Assembly: GCA_900316045.1 (NCBI GenBank)
Contig: ONBM01000006.1
Coordinates: 1 to 47,391 of the forward strand
Direction: 5' to 3'
Length of the DNA stretch: 47,391 bases
Origin: an uncultured Bacteroidales bacterium
Lineage (GTDB): Bacteria; Bacteroidota; Bacteroidia; Bacteroidales; UBA932
Shown: piece by piece, positions 16,896-26,615 of the stretch
How positions within the stretch are numbered: position 1 is the first letter of the stretch
Layout of the letters: each line of letters begins with the position of its first letter
Made by a program: the position numbers and the translations under genes
The notes under the pieces: model-generated
What the model saw: the letters and a program-made list of their open reading frames with translations, nothing else
Told to the model about the DNA's origin: nothing
The model's database searches: none

Positions 16896-18830
16896 ATGGC
16901 TCCGAAGATTAGAAGAATCAGAATCAATCTGTCCTGGCTCTATATCCTGCTTCTGATAGGAATTGGATGGCTCTTGTTCAGTCAGTCCGGTGCCAATCCG
17001 CAAAAGATCGAGTGGGCTGAAGTGAAAGAGATGTTTCTTGGTGGAGACATCAAGGAAATAAAGTTCATTAGGAACGACTATAAAGGGAATATCACGATCA
17101 AGCCTGACAGGCTGTCAAAATATTCCGAGAAGTTCGGCGGCAAGCTGCCGGCCAGTTCTCCGCATTTCTTCTTTCTGGTTTCAGATAAGTTCGATGCAGA
17201 GAGCGAATTCGGTGCGCTGAATGCTCAGATGCCTGCTTCAGACCAGGTTAAGATAACGATTGAAAACCAGTCAAAGGTCTGGGGCAGCGTCTTGGAATGG
17301 ATCATTTTCCCTATCATCCTGATTGTCATGTGGCTGTGGATGCTGAATAGCATGAACAGGAACATGGGTGGGGGCTCGATGGGTTCCGGACAAGGCGGAA
17401 TATTCAATGTGGGCAAATCCACAGGGAAACTAGCCGATAAGAATAAGGTGAATGTCACGTTTAAAGATGTGGCTGGCCTTTATGGAGCTAAAGAAGAAGT
17501 GATGGAAATCGTAGATTTCCTGAAGAATCCTGCCAAGTATACTGCCTTGGGCGGTAAAATCCCAAAGGGAGCTTTGCTGGTAGGGCCTCCAGGCACCGGA
17601 AAGACTTTGCTGGCCAAGGCCGTCGCAGGCGAAGCCAACGTTCCGTTCTTCTCGATTTCCGGTTCAGATTTCGTAGAGATGTTCGTGGGGGTGGGCGCTT
17701 CGAGGGTACGCGACTTGTTCCGTCAGGCAAAGGAGAAGGCTCCTTGCATCGTATTCATTGACGAAATCGACGCGGTGGGCCGCGCTAGAGCCAAGAATGC
17801 CGGATTCTCGTCGAATGATGAGAGAGAGAATACTCTGAACCAGCTGCTTACCGAAATGGATGGCTTCGATACGAATAGCGGAGTCATAATTCTTGCGGCA
17901 ACCAATAGAGCTGATATTCTGGACAAAGCATTGCTGAGGGCTGGCCGCTTCGACCGTCAGATTCATGTCGACCTGCCTGAACTTAAAGAGAGGGTAGAGA
18001 TATTCAAGGTGCATATGAAAGGCCTCAAGATCGATCCAAATTTCGACGTTGAGTTCATTGCTAAAAACACTCCTGGCTTCTCTGGAGCCGACATCGCAAA
18101 TGTCTGCAATGAGGCGGCCCTGACTGCCGCCAGGAAGAATAAGCCAATGGTCGACAAGGCGGATTTCCTCGATGCGGTCGATCGAATCGTGGGCGGCTTG
18201 GAGCGCAAGAGCGCAACGATCATGACGCCTGAGGAAAAACGCACCACGGCTTATCACGAGGCTGGCCACGCCGTTGTGGGATGGCTGCTGCCTTATGGTG
18301 ATAACGTGTTTAAGGTGAGCATAATTCCTCGCGGACAGGCTCTGGGACTTACATGGTACCTTCCAGATGAGAAGAAGATGTACCCGAAATCGTACATGAT
18401 TCAGCAGATGTGCTGCCTGATCGGCGGGCGAGTCGCAGAGGAAATCGTCAACGGAGAGCCTGCTACCGGTGCGCTGAATGATCTGGAGAGGATGACTAAC
18501 ATGGCTTATGGCATGGTTCAGTATTACGGAATGAGCGAGAAGATAGGCAATGTCTCATTCTATGACTCTACCGGCTCTAGAGGTTATGAGCTTTCTAAAC
18601 CATATTCAGAGAAGACAGCTGAAGTGATGGATCAGGAAGTTAAAGACCTCGTGAATTCCGTTCATGAACAGACGAAAAAGCTGCTTCTCGACCACAAGGA
18701 AGGCTTCGTGCAAGTAGCTGAACTATTGCTCGAAAAAGAAGTCATCTTCGCAGAGGACATCGAGAATATCTTTGGGCCGAAGGTGAAGCACGAAGAAAAA
18801 ACAGCCGAAGCTGAAGAGATGACAAACTAG
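16896..18830 (+). CDS. ftsH: ATP-dependent zinc metalloprotease FtsH
   Basis: FtsH is the membrane-anchored AAA+ protease that degrades damaged membrane proteins and regulatory substrates. Two transmembrane segments (about 12-29 and 133-150) bracket a periplasmic domain. A Gly-rich linker leads to the AAA domain: Walker A GPPGTGKT (230-237), Walker [10 protein letters not shown], and second-region-of-homology [21 protein letters not shown]. The M41 protease domain has the zinc motif HEAGH at 454-458. The length of 644 residues is normal for bacterial FtsH. It abuts rsfS with no gap and precedes cdsA by 18 bp. Confidence 0.98.
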   Translation: MAPKIRRIRINLSWLYILLLIGIGWLLFSQSGANPQKIEWAEVKEMFLGGDIKEIKFIRNDYKGNITIKPDRLSKYSEKFGGKLPASSPHFFFLVSDKFDAESEFGALNAQMPASDQVKITIENQSKVWGSVLEWIIFPIILIVMWLWMLNSMNRNMGGGSMGSGQGGIFNVGKSTGKLADKNKVNVTFKDVAGLYGAKEEVMEIVDFLKNPAKYTALGGKIPKGALLVGPPGTGKTLLAKAVAGEANVPFFSISGSDFVEMFVGVGASRVRDLFRQAKEKAPCIVFIDEIDAVGRARAKNAGFSSNDERENTLNQLLTEMDGFDTNSGVIILAATNRADILDKALLRAGRFDRQIHVDLPELKERVEIFKVHMKGLKIDPNFDVEFIAKNTPGFSGADIANVCNEAALTAARKNKPMVDKADFLDAVDRIVGGLERKSATIMTPEEKRTTAYHEAGHAVVGWLLPYGDNVFKVSIIPRGQALGLTWYLPDEKKMYPKSYMIQQMCCLIGGRVAEEIVNGEPATGALNDLERMTNMAYGMVQYYGMSEKIGNVSFYDSTGSRGYELSKPYSEKTAEVMDQEVKDLVNSVHEQTKKLLLDHKEGFVQVAELLLEKEVIFAEDIENIFGPKVKHEEKTAEAEEMTN

Positions 18831-18848
18831 AAGAAAACGATCGCAGGC

Positions 18849-19679
18849 ATGAATAACACAACAGTGAGAGCGATTTCAGGCACCGTGTTCGTCATCTTGA
18901 TGGTGCTGTGCCTGTCATTCAATAAATTCCTCTTCGCTGCCATGGTCATCACGATCATGGTCTTCATGCTGCTTGAATATTATAGGATTTCGATGGGGAA
19001 CAGCTACGCATTCTCGAAAGTGCTTGCGATACTTTCTGCCGTATTCCTCTTCGTCCTTCTGTTTGTGATGCAAGCCTACCACTTGCAGCTCAGATTCGTG
19101 GCCCTCGCCATGGTACCTGTGTTCATCGTGATGATAAATTCCATTTACCTCAAAGATAAATCCGAATACGACAAGCTCTCCAACATCTACACTGGGCTTC
19201 TCTACATTGCGATTCCTCTCGCTTTGTCGAATCTCATAGCCTTTGATAAGGCGGGGAACTTCAGCGGACTGCTACTGATTGATTTTTTCGTGATTATTTG
19301 GTGTTCTGATGTCGGAGCGTTTACTTTTGGGAAACTGCTCGGGAAGAAGTTCCCGAAGAAGCTCTTCGAGTCTGTCTCTCCTCACAAGACGTGGGTAGGG
19401 TTCTTCGGTGGCTTGTTCAGTTCCGTTCTGGCTGCTTTCGTGCTGTATGAGACGGGCATCCTGAGATTCCCTCTGATTCACTGCCTCATACTTTCCGTGA
19501 TCATGTCGGTAGCAGGAGTTTATGGAGACCTCTTCGAATCACAGTGGAAGCGCTTCTACGGAGTCAAAGACTCTGGGAACATCATTCCGGGGCATGGAGG
19601 CATGCTGGACAGGTTCGATAGCACTCTTATGGCGATGCCTTTCGGAGCCATATACCTAGCTATCTTCGACTTACTTTGA
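18849..19679 (+). CDS. cdsA: Phosphatidate cytidylyltransferase (CDP-diglyceride synthase)
   Basis: CdsA makes CDP-diacylglycerol from phosphatidic acid and CTP, the branch point to all phospholipids. The 276-residue polytopic protein has about seven to eight hydrophobic helices. It carries the family signature near the C-terminus: GDLFESQWKRFYGVKDSG followed by PGHGGMLDRFDS, with conserved Asp residues. Psd, which acts two steps later in phosphatidylethanolamine synthesis, follows 31 bp downstream. Confidence 0.95.
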   Translation: MNNTTVRAISGTVFVILMVLCLSFNKFLFAAMVITIMVFMLLEYYRISMGNSYAFSKVLAILSAVFLFVLLFVMQAYHLQLRFVALAMVPVFIVMINSIYLKDKSEYDKLSNIYTGLLYIAIPLALSNLIAFDKAGNFSGLLLIDFFVIIWCSDVGAFTFGKLLGKKFPKKLFESVSPHKTWVGFFGGLFSSVLAAFVLYETGILRFPLIHCLILSVIMSVAGVYGDLFESQWKRFYGVKDSGNIIPGHGGMLDRFDSTLMAMPFGAIYLAIFDLL

Positions 19680-19710
19680 TTTATTAATATTTTAACGATA
19701 GGAAACAGAG

Positions 19711-20367
19711 ATGGTAATTGATAAAGATTCAATAGGAACTATAGCCACGGTAGTAGTGCCGTGCGTCATCGCCGTAGTGCTGATCTTGATTTTCGTCAGG
19801 CGCCTATGGATTTCCGTGCCTATTTCCGTTCTGATTCTGTGCTTCGCGTTTTTCGTCATCTGGTTTCACAGAGTCCCGGTCAGGGTAACGCCTGAGCCGC
19901 AGAATGACAGGCTCGTAACTTCGGTTGCTGACGGCAAGGTCGTCATCTTGGAGAAGGCGTTTGAGAGCGAATACCTGAAGAAAGAATGCATTCAAGTGTC
20001 CGTTTACATGAATTTCTTTGACGTGCATGCCAATTTCTGGCCTATGAATGGTACAGTGTCATATTATCAGTACCATCCTGGCAAATACCTGTTGGCATTC
20101 AAGCCGAAGGCATCAGAGGAGAATGAGCATTCTTCCACAGCCCTTAAAAATGAATATGGCGAAATATTCTTTAAGCAGATTGCAGGCACCTTCGCCCGCA
20201 GGATTGTCTGCTACTCGAAAGAAGGTGCCAAGGAGACTCGCGGAGAACAGTGCGGAATAATCAAATTCGGTTCAAGAATAGATATATTCCTGCCTCTTGA
20301 CGCTAAGATTAAAGTGAAAATAGGCGACTTGACCGTTGCTGGAGAAACCGTCATTGCCGAGCTTTAG
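19711..20367 (+). CDS. psd: Phosphatidylserine decarboxylase proenzyme
   Basis: Psd decarboxylates phosphatidylserine to phosphatidylethanolamine. The proenzyme cleaves itself at a Gly-Ser bond, and the Ser becomes the pyruvoyl cofactor. Here the site is Gly187-Ser188 in KFGSRID, matching the short Psd type found in Bacteroidota (218 residues). Two hydrophobic segments near the N-terminus (about 8-28 and 32-50) anchor it in the inner membrane. VYMNFFDVHANFWPMNG shows the family's conserved Asp-Val-His. The stop overlaps the convergent ispG stop by 4 bases. The phosphatidylserine synthase gene is not in the window. Confidence 0.93.
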   Translation: MVIDKDSIGTIATVVVPCVIAVVLILIFVRRLWISVPISVLILCFAFFVIWFHRVPVRVTPEPQNDRLVTSVADGKVVILEKAFESEYLKKECIQVSVYMNFFDVHANFWPMNGTVSYYQYHPGKYLLAFKPKASEENEHSSTALKNEYGEIFFKQIAGTFARRIVCYSKEGAKETRGEQCGIIKFGSRIDIFLPLDAKIKVKIGDLTVAGETVIAEL

Positions 20368-21701
20368 CCCTCGTCTTCCTGAATGAGCTTTACTAATTTT
20401 TCCACTGCCTCTGTGTCAGGCACATGGCGCAGGACAGGCATCTTTTTCTTATAAATGGTAACTTTGTGATTGCCCTCGCCAACGTAGCCCCAGTCTGCAT
20501 CTGCCATCTCTCCAGGGCCGTTCACGATGCAGCCCATGACGGCAATCACCATCGGTCTGAGCCTAGCAGTCTTCAGTTTCACTTCCGTGAAGGCTTTTTC
20601 CAAATCGTACATGGTTCTGCCACAGCCAGGGCATGCAATATATTCAGGTTTCGTGAATTTTCTTCTTGTTGCTTGCAGAAGCTCTTCCTCAAGATATTTC
20701 CCAATGCCAGAGTCTGCTATGGAGATTCTACTTCCTTGCTCATCCTCGAACGTGCCATCTATTCCCACGTCATCAATCTCATTGTCTAACAGGCGCCGTC
20801 CGAAGTCACAAGAGAAATCCAGCAGTAAAGTTTCCTTAGAAGGGGAGTCATAGGTGGCGAGGACCTTTCGGCCTTCTATTTTCAGCGAAGTCAGCGAAGA
20901 AACTATCTTATGCCCATACCTGGCTGCCAGGTAGGCAGCGGGCGCAAGTTCTGTCTCAGGGTCACCCGTAAGAGACACTCTTATGGTATCCCCGATGCCT
21001 TCCGAGAGAAGAGTCGAGATGCCTACGCAAGATTTCATTATTCCGCTGTCCCCGTTGCCCGCTTCTGTCACGCCGACGTGAAGGGGAAAAATATGTCCTT
21101 CGGCTTCCATCTCGCGGACAAGTTCTCGGTATGCTTCTACCATCACCTTCGTGTTGCTAGACTTCAAGGAGACGACGACGTTCAAGAAGTTTTCTTCTAC
21201 GCACATCTTCAGCCACTCCATCGCAGCCTTTGCCATAGCTTGCGACGTGTTGCCGTATAGGTTCGTAATATATTCACCCAGAGAGCCGTGGTTAACGCCG
21301 ACTCTGATAGCGGTGCCGTTTTCCCTGCACGCTTCGATGAGTTTTCTGAACTGCCGTTTAGCCTCTTCGTGGTCTCTATTGAAGTTGCCAGGATTTATCC
21401 TGACCTTCTCGACAATCGGGGCAACGGCAATGGCGGTTTCCGATGAAAAATGAATATCCGCTACCAGAGGAGTCAAAATGCCCATGGACCGGAGCCTCGC
21501 CTTGATTTCCCGAATATTCTCCACGTCGCTCATTCCAGGCACAGTGATGCGAATCAACTGCGACCCTGCATTGCTGAGCCGAATGCATTGCTCCACAGTG
21601 GCATCCACGTCGTAAGTGTGGGTGTTGCACATGGTTTGGATCACGATCGGGTTACCGCCACCGATTAAAACGTTACCTGCTTTAGCCGTAAGAGTTTTCA
21701 T
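20364..21701 (-). CDS. ispG: 4-hydroxy-3-methylbut-2-enyl-diphosphate synthase IspG (GcpE), short-insert form
   Basis: IspG reduces MEcPP to HMBPP in the MEP isoprenoid pathway using a [4Fe-4S] cluster. The N-terminal TIM barrel (about 1-255) shows VIQTMCNT, RITVPG, ADIHFS, VRINPGN and TEAGNGDSG. Cluster ligands are Cys357 and Cys360 (CPGCGR) and Cys391 (MGCIVNGPGE), with Glu398. Between barrel and cluster domain lie about 105 residues, versus roughly 30 in E. coli IspG and well over 250 in most Bacteroidota homologues. The protein is therefore 445 residues, not about 600. Its ATG overlaps the stop of the upstream PorT-like gene (ATGA), so it is the last gene of the ligA operon. Confidence 0.95.
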   Translation of the reverse strand: MKTLTAKAGNVLIGGGNPIVIQTMCNTHTYDVDATVEQCIRLSNAGSQLIRITVPGMSDVENIREIKARLRSMGILTPLVADIHFSSETAIAVAPIVEKVRINPGNFNRDHEEAKRQFRKLIEACRENGTAIRVGVNHGSLGEYITNLYGNTSQAMAKAAMEWLKMCVEENFLNVVVSLKSSNTKVMVEAYRELVREMEAEGHIFPLHVGVTEAGNGDSGIMKSCVGISTLLSEGIGDTIRVSLTGDPETELAPAAYLAARYGHKIVSSLTSLKIEGRKVLATYDSPSKETLLLDFSCDFGRRLLDNEIDDVGIDGTFEDEQGSRISIADSGIGKYLEEELLQATRRKFTKPEYIACPGCGRTMYDLEKAFTEVKLKTARLRPMVIAVMGCIVNGPGEMADADWGYVGEGNHKVTIYKKKMPVLRHVPDTEAVEKLVKLIQEDEG

Positions 21702-22588
21702 TGTGCTGTTGGTGATAAAGGATTGTAAACTGCGTCACGAGCTTCCCTTCTTAATTGGGCTTTGCTTTTTCCATTTCTTCTGGTCAGATGAAAATATATC
21801 CCAGCATTAATCATCACGTTAATCGGGTAAGCGTACCTGTAATAATATTCGCTGTAATAGTCTGGATCATAAAGAGTTCCCCAGCCCCAGCGGAACTGGC
21901 CGCTGATGCGCAGCTCAAACGGGTCGAAAATGATTCCGAAGCCAACTCCGCCCACGAATCCATAATCAAATCTTCTATCGGTACCCAGGAACGAGGTCCT
22001 GATTGAATCTGCCACATTCTGACCGGTCCTTTCGATGTTCAGCCTGTAGCCTCCGTATATTCCGGCATCTGCGAAAAGCTTGAAGTGGAGCATGTCCACA
22101 TGGAATTCGGCCATCATTGGCACTTCAACGAAATCCATTTTTACCTGAGTCGCCCCTTCAATGGTTTGCGTAGTGCCGGTTTCTTTATTTTCCTTGAATT
22201 TATAGCCCTCTGTAGTATAGCGAAGACCAATCTTATAGCCGAAATACGGCATGTATCCGAATAGCTTGCTGTGGTATTTCGTGTAAAAGACGCCGATTGT
22301 ATTCGGGCATGCTAGCATCTGCTGAGTCATAGTTGGAGTGAACCACATTTGGTTCATTGACACTCCGTACTCGATCCCTATCGAACTGTAATCGTTCAGG
22401 ATGAATTTCTTCTCTATTTTCACCGTGTCAAGATAATCGTCGGAATATTCCTTGACTGTCAATGAATCAGGCACGGGCTTCTTAGTCCCTGAAGCCAGCT
22501 TCAGGGAATCTCGCTTCTCCTGGGCAGCGCCAGAAAGGCACGCGAGAAATATCGGGATGGCGAATATATATTTGATGGCACTTGTCAT
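21698..22588 (-). CDS. Outer-membrane beta-barrel protein, PorT-like
   Basis: The 296-residue product has a signal peptide (about 1-22, cleavage near AAQ). Repeated amphipathic strands follow, rich in Tyr, Phe and Gly (for example FGYMPYFGYKIGLRY and DYGFVGGVGFGIIF). This is the pattern of the 8-stranded PorT-family barrels of Bacteroidota. A Lys/Arg-rich tail follows the last strand. Some PorT proteins belong to type IX secretion, but no other Por or Gld gene is present here, so that role is not supported. It overlaps both neighbours by 4 bases, between an Ig-like lipoprotein gene and ispG, so the three are translationally coupled. Confidence 0.7.
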   Translation of the reverse strand: MTSAIKYIFAIPIFLACLSGAAQEKRDSLKLASGTKKPVPDSLTVKEYSDDYLDTVKIEKKFILNDYSSIGIEYGVSMNQMWFTPTMTQQMLACPNTIGVFYTKYHSKLFGYMPYFGYKIGLRYTTEGYKFKENKETGTTQTIEGATQVKMDFVEVPMMAEFHVDMLHFKLFADAGIYGGYRLNIERTGQNVADSIRTSFLGTDRRFDYGFVGGVGFGIIFDPFELRISGQFRWGWGTLYDPDYYSEYYYRYAYPINVMINAGIYFHLTRRNGKSKAQLRREARDAVYNPLSPTAQ

Positions 22589-24378
22589 TTGAATAATTCT
22601 TTGAAATTCAGATCTTGGACGATGTCACTCTTCTGGGGAATATTAATGTATTCAGAGTCATTGAATTTTATGAATATGACCTTTTCAGGCTGCCTATGCT
22701 GCAAGAGAGAGCCCGTGTCGACGAAATCATTCCTGTTCTTATCCTCCGTGACCCTAAGCGAATATTTCCCTGGCTTGAGATATTTCATGTTTATATTGGC
22801 GCTGGATTCAATTTTATATGTCTTTAGCACCTCAGAACGTTTCTCGTTAAGGAGGTCGATTATGTAGCGAGAGTCTCCGCTAGATATTATATTCAGCGAG
22901 AGCGAGCTAAGGGTCTCGTCGGTCGGAAGCGACACTTTTACCTCGGTGCTGTCGTTCCAGTGCCCGTTGATGTCTTTGAATACCCTCTGAGGTATCTTGA
23001 AGTGATATTCCCAGCCATTCTGGAACTTGACTTTCGGGGCAATGTGGTAAAGCGTGAGGTCGTGAATGTCTCTGTAGTAAGAGAACGTCTCGTTTTGCTC
23101 CTTCTGCCTCGGATTCACGGACCAGAACTTCAATGAGTCAAATTTCCCTATGATAGGAGGAAAGTCGAACTTGATAGTGAATCCCTCGTCTTCGACTTTT
23201 TCCGGTTCTCCCTTGAGCGTCAGGGCGCAGACGGTGTCGGCATGCTCTACCTTAACCCTCTTGTGCTTGTTCTTTATCATGTTCTCGTCCACCAAGTCGA
23301 CCTTTTCCGTCTTCTGCACAAGGCCTCCCGTGGAATCTGTCTTCCAATAGACCAGTCCCAGCTTCAGCGTATCGGGCATTCGTCTCTGGTCGTTCAGCCA
23401 CAACAAGAGGCTGTCATTTGTCGGATTGAATTCAGTGATGACATCATTGGCCGGGAAACCATAGAACCACAGTGAGTCTATCTTCGCATCAGGAGCCATG
23501 AATGTAATGTATGCGGACCTAGGGGCAGTTCTTACCTTGTTCATGAGCATCTGTTTCGACGGCCTTTCCTTGAACACTCTGAGCTCTATGTCAGATTTTC
23601 TAGCAAGGCAGTTCAAGGTATCCTTCATGTCATATTTCTTCAGCTCGGGCAGTGAATCGTTGACCTTCTGCAGGGGCTTGATCAAGGAATCCAGGAATGC
23701 GACTCGGTCCTCGTCAGGGTCGTAGACATTGTTATTGTTAGCATCCACGATGGCGTAGAGCCTGTAGACTGTATCTTGAATATTCCGTAGCACGAAATAG
23801 CCCCAGTCATCGGTCCTCGAAGACACGAATGGCCTTTCCTTGAATACGGCGGAGTCCCCGTGATTCTTGTACAGCATGACAGTCGCATCCTTGACAGGGA
23901 GAAGTGTTTTGCAATCCAGCACAGTCCCCGTTATCATCATAGAGTCTATGGAAGAGCCTGTGGAGAATACGGTAGTGAACCCGGGGAAAGGATTATTTTC
24001 GTTATTGTCTTGAATGGCATTTGTTATGTCCAGAGTATATGTCGTGTTAGGAAGCAGGTCTTCTTCGAAATATACCAGCACGCCCTTTCCCCTGATCTTG
24101 TATTTCGGAGCCTTTTTCTGAGGAGGCGAGAGATAGATCGAGCTGCCGCTGCTAACCTTCACATATTCATTGAAGCCGAAATATACGGTGGTCCCGTGCG
24201 TGGGCACGTTCTTGCTGCCAGGCGAAGGCAAGACCTTCGTCAAGACTGGCGGAATCGTGTCTTTCGGGCCGCCAGTAGGTGCCTGAGTCGTATTTGCGCA
24301 AGAATGCGAGAAAACCGACAGAGCAAGGAAGAAGCCTATCGGGAATATGATGAAATATCTCTTTATGAATTTTCTCAT
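22585..24378 (-). CDS. Ig-like-domain lipoprotein, Bacteroidota family
   Basis: The 597-residue protein begins with a signal sequence ending in SHSC, a plausible though imperfect lipobox with Cys at about 27. A TGGPKDTIPP motif follows, then an Ig-like (Big_5/SbsA type) domain at about 45-145, with a typical conserved ending LPNTTYTLDITNAIQDNNEN. A carboxypeptidase-regulatory-like segment (about 150-215) contains the calcium-loop-like VDANNNNVYDPDEDRV. The rest is beta-rich and ends DIVQDLNFKELF. The family is widespread in Bacteroidota but its function is unknown to me. It is probably surface or periplasmic and membrane anchored. It lies 2 bp after rel and overlaps the PorT-like gene by 4 bases. 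Confidence 0.75.
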   Translation of the reverse strand: MRKFIKRYFIIFPIGFFLALSVFSHSCANTTQAPTGGPKDTIPPVLTKVLPSPGSKNVPTHGTTVYFGFNEYVKVSSGSSIYLSPPQKKAPKYKIRGKGVLVYFEEDLLPNTTYTLDITNAIQDNNENNPFPGFTTVFSTGSSIDSMMITGTVLDCKTLLPVKDATVMLYKNHGDSAVFKERPFVSSRTDDWGYFVLRNIQDTVYRLYAIVDANNNNVYDPDEDRVAFLDSLIKPLQKVNDSLPELKKYDMKDTLNCLARKSDIELRVFKERPSKQMLMNKVRTAPRSAYITFMAPDAKIDSLWFYGFPANDVITEFNPTNDSLLLWLNDQRRMPDTLKLGLVYWKTDSTGGLVQKTEKVDLVDENMIKNKHKRVKVEHADTVCALTLKGEPEKVEDEGFTIKFDFPPIIGKFDSLKFWSVNPRQKEQNETFSYYRDIHDLTLYHIAPKVKFQNGWEYHFKIPQRVFKDINGHWNDSTEVKVSLPTDETLSSLSLNIISSGDSRYIIDLLNEKRSEVLKTYKIESSANINMKYLKPGKYSLRVTEDKNRNDFVDTGSLLQHRQPEKVIFIKFNDSEYINIPQKSDIVQDLNFKELFK

Positions 24379-24380
24379 GA

Positions 24381-26615
24381 CTAAATATCTGCTCTTTGGA
24401 CGCTCTGAACTCCTTCGATTGAGCCTAACCTGCGAATCATTCGCTCCAAGACGCTCTTATCGCGGACTTCCAATTCTATATAACCTTCGAATATGCCTTC
24501 GTCGGCAGCGAAATATATTTTTTTCATGTTAACGCCCATGACGAGGGAGATGAATCGCGATATCTCGTTCAAGAGGCCGACCCTGTCGACGCCTTTTATA
24601 TTCAGGCGCACAGGGAAGTAGGCATCCTCCTTCGCTCCATCCCATTGAGGCACGACCACCCAGTCTCCATGTTTCGAGGCAATGCTCTCCGCCACCGGAC
24701 AAGTTTTCTTATGCACGGTGATCACGCCATCAGGTGACTTGATCCCGATGACGGGGTCGCCAGGAATAGGCCTGCAGCACGTTGCTATGGCATATTCAGA
24801 TTTCTTATCTTTCTTCTCCTCTTCTTTATCTTTCGTCTTCCTGAACCAAGGGAATGACCAAGATTTCGATATTTTCCCGCCACTGAAAGCATCACTCGAC
24901 ATGAATGTGCTCAAGTCGTTCAGCTTCACGGTGCCAAGGCCTATGTAGAAAAAAAGGTCCTCGGGATTCCGGGCCTGTATTCCATAGTGTTCTGAAATTG
25001 CAGTGACAGCATCGTCGTTCATTCTGTAGCCTATTTTCTCCAACTGGTCGGAGAGCATCTTTTTCCCTGTTTCGGCAAACTCTTTCTTCTGCCCTTTGAA
25101 ATAGTCAACTACTATGCTCCTCGCATGCCTTGTGGTGAGGAACTGCAGCCATTCGCGCTTAGGGTGTTCATTCTCTGCCGTGATTATTTCCACGGTGTCC
25201 CCAGATTTTAGAGTGTGTGACAGAGGAACGAGCCTCATGTTCACCTTCGCAGCAATGGCCTTGTTTCCAATCTCAGTGTGTATCTGATAGGCAAAGTCCA
25301 GTGCAGTAGAAGTCTTCTCGACGGTTTTCTGCTCTCCCTTCGGAGTAAAGACGACAATTTCCTTGCTGGTCAAGTCTTTATGGATGAGGTCGAGCAGCTC
25401 CAGGGCATTCACGTCTGGGCTGACGAGTATTTCTTTCACCTTCTCCAGCCACTTGTCCATCTCGCTGTCGTTCTCGCTGATGTAGCCCTCCTGCTTGTAA
25501 GTCCAGTGCGCGGCAATGCCTTTCTCGGCAATATCGTCCATTCGCTTAGAACGTATCTGCACCTCTACCCAGATGCCCGTATCGCCCATCAAAGTACAGT
25601 GAAGAGCCTCATATCCGTTGCTCTTCGGATGCTTCACCCAGTCTCTGATACGATCCGGCTTGTAACGATATATTCCTGTGATTATAGAAAATATGTGGTA
25701 ACACTGGTCTCTCTCGCTTTCTTTTGAATTGGCGTCAGGAGTGAAGACTATCCTAAGGGCATACAAGTCATATATCTGCTCGAAGGTGACGTTTTTCGTC
25801 TGCATCTTATGCCATATCGAATATGGCGTCTTTACCCTCTGGCGAATGAAAAAGTTGAATCCGGCAGTCGTGAGTGCTTCCTGGATAGGCTTCACGAACT
25901 TGTCTATCTCGGCTTTTTTGCCAGAGAGGTTCTCGTTTATCTTCGACGTTATCTCGTTATATGCGTCTGGCTCCTTGTATTTCAGCCAGATGTTTTCCAT
26001 CTCGGACTTTATCTCATACAAGCCCAGACGATGGGCGAGAGGAATGAATATGAACATCGTCTCGCTCAGGATTTTATCACGCTTGTATTCTGGCATGAAT
26101 TCAATCGTGCGACAGTTGTGCAGGCGGTCAGCCAGTTTTATCAGCACGACGCGGACATCATCGTTGAGAGTGAGCAGAATACGTTTGAAATTCTCGGCCT
26201 GCAAGCTCTCTGTGTCCATTTTATTCTTGCTGCGGTCCTCGTTGTCCAGCACATTCTTAATCTTCGTGAGCCCGTCCACAAGGCTGGCGATTTTGTCGCC
26301 GAAAAGATTCCTTATGTCGTCAATTGTGTAGTCTGTGTCTTCGACAACGTCGTGCAACAGGGCGGCAGAAATGGATTTATAGCCTAGCCCGATATCGGAG
26401 ACAACGATTTTCGCCACTTCAATCGGGTGAATCATGTAAGGGTCCCCAGAGCGGCGTCGCACGTTCTTATGCGCCTCATTAGCGAAATCGAAAGCCTTCT
26501 GGATGACTTTCATTTCCGCCGGATTCTTCACGCGCTTCTCTGCCGCAGCTTTAAGCTCTGAGTAGCACTTATTTATCTGATCGTAATCCTTCTGCGTAAA
26601 TTCCGAAACACTCAT
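24381..26615 (-). CDS. rel: Bifunctional (p)ppGpp synthetase/hydrolase, RelA/SpoT family
   Basis: The long RSH protein makes and degrades the stringent-response alarmone (p)ppGpp. Domains are in the standard order. An HD hydrolase domain has intact HD (88-89) and ED (92-93) in LLHDVVEDTDY. The synthetase domain has IYDLYALRIVF, SNGYEALHCTL and EVQIRSKRMDDIAEKG. A TGS domain (VFTPKGEQKT, about 415), a helical/Cys-containing region (YAIATCCRPIPGDP) and a C-terminal ACT domain follow. The intact HD motif implies hydrolase activity, so it is not a RelA-only enzyme. At 744 residues it is full length. Its start overlaps the yihY stop by 4 bases. Confidence 0.96.
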   Translation of the reverse strand: MSVSEFTQKDYDQINKCYSELKAAAEKRVKNPAEMKVIQKAFDFANEAHKNVRRRSGDPYMIHPIEVAKIVVSDIGLGYKSISAALLHDVVEDTDYTIDDIRNLFGDKIASLVDGLTKIKNVLDNEDRSKNKMDTESLQAENFKRILLTLNDDVRVVLIKLADRLHNCRTIEFMPEYKRDKILSETMFIFIPLAHRLGLYEIKSEMENIWLKYKEPDAYNEITSKINENLSGKKAEIDKFVKPIQEALTTAGFNFFIRQRVKTPYSIWHKMQTKNVTFEQIYDLYALRIVFTPDANSKESERDQCYHIFSIITGIYRYKPDRIRDWVKHPKSNGYEALHCTLMGDTGIWVEVQIRSKRMDDIAEKGIAAHWTYKQEGYISENDSEMDKWLEKVKEILVSPDVNALELLDLIHKDLTSKEIVVFTPKGEQKTVEKTSTALDFAYQIHTEIGNKAIAAKVNMRLVPLSHTLKSGDTVEIITAENEHPKREWLQFLTTRHARSIVVDYFKGQKKEFAETGKKMLSDQLEKIGYRMNDDAVTAISEHYGIQARNPEDLFFYIGLGTVKLNDLSTFMSSDAFSGGKISKSWSFPWFRKTKDKEEEKKDKKSEYAIATCCRPIPGDPVIGIKSPDGVITVHKKTCPVAESIASKHGDWVVVPQWDGAKEDAYFPVRLNIKGVDRVGLLNEISRFISLVMGVNMKKIYFAADEGIFEGYIELEVRDKSVLERMIRRLGSIEGVQSVQRADI

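Noticed and set aside
16896..20367. psd as a membrane protein of unknown function because of its two helices
   Set aside because: The GS cleavage site, the Asp-Val-His motif and the cdsA context identify Psd clearly.
21698..22588. Type IX secretion PorT
   Set aside because: The barrel pattern fits the wider PorT family, but no other Por/Gld component is present and the isolated operon position gives no support.
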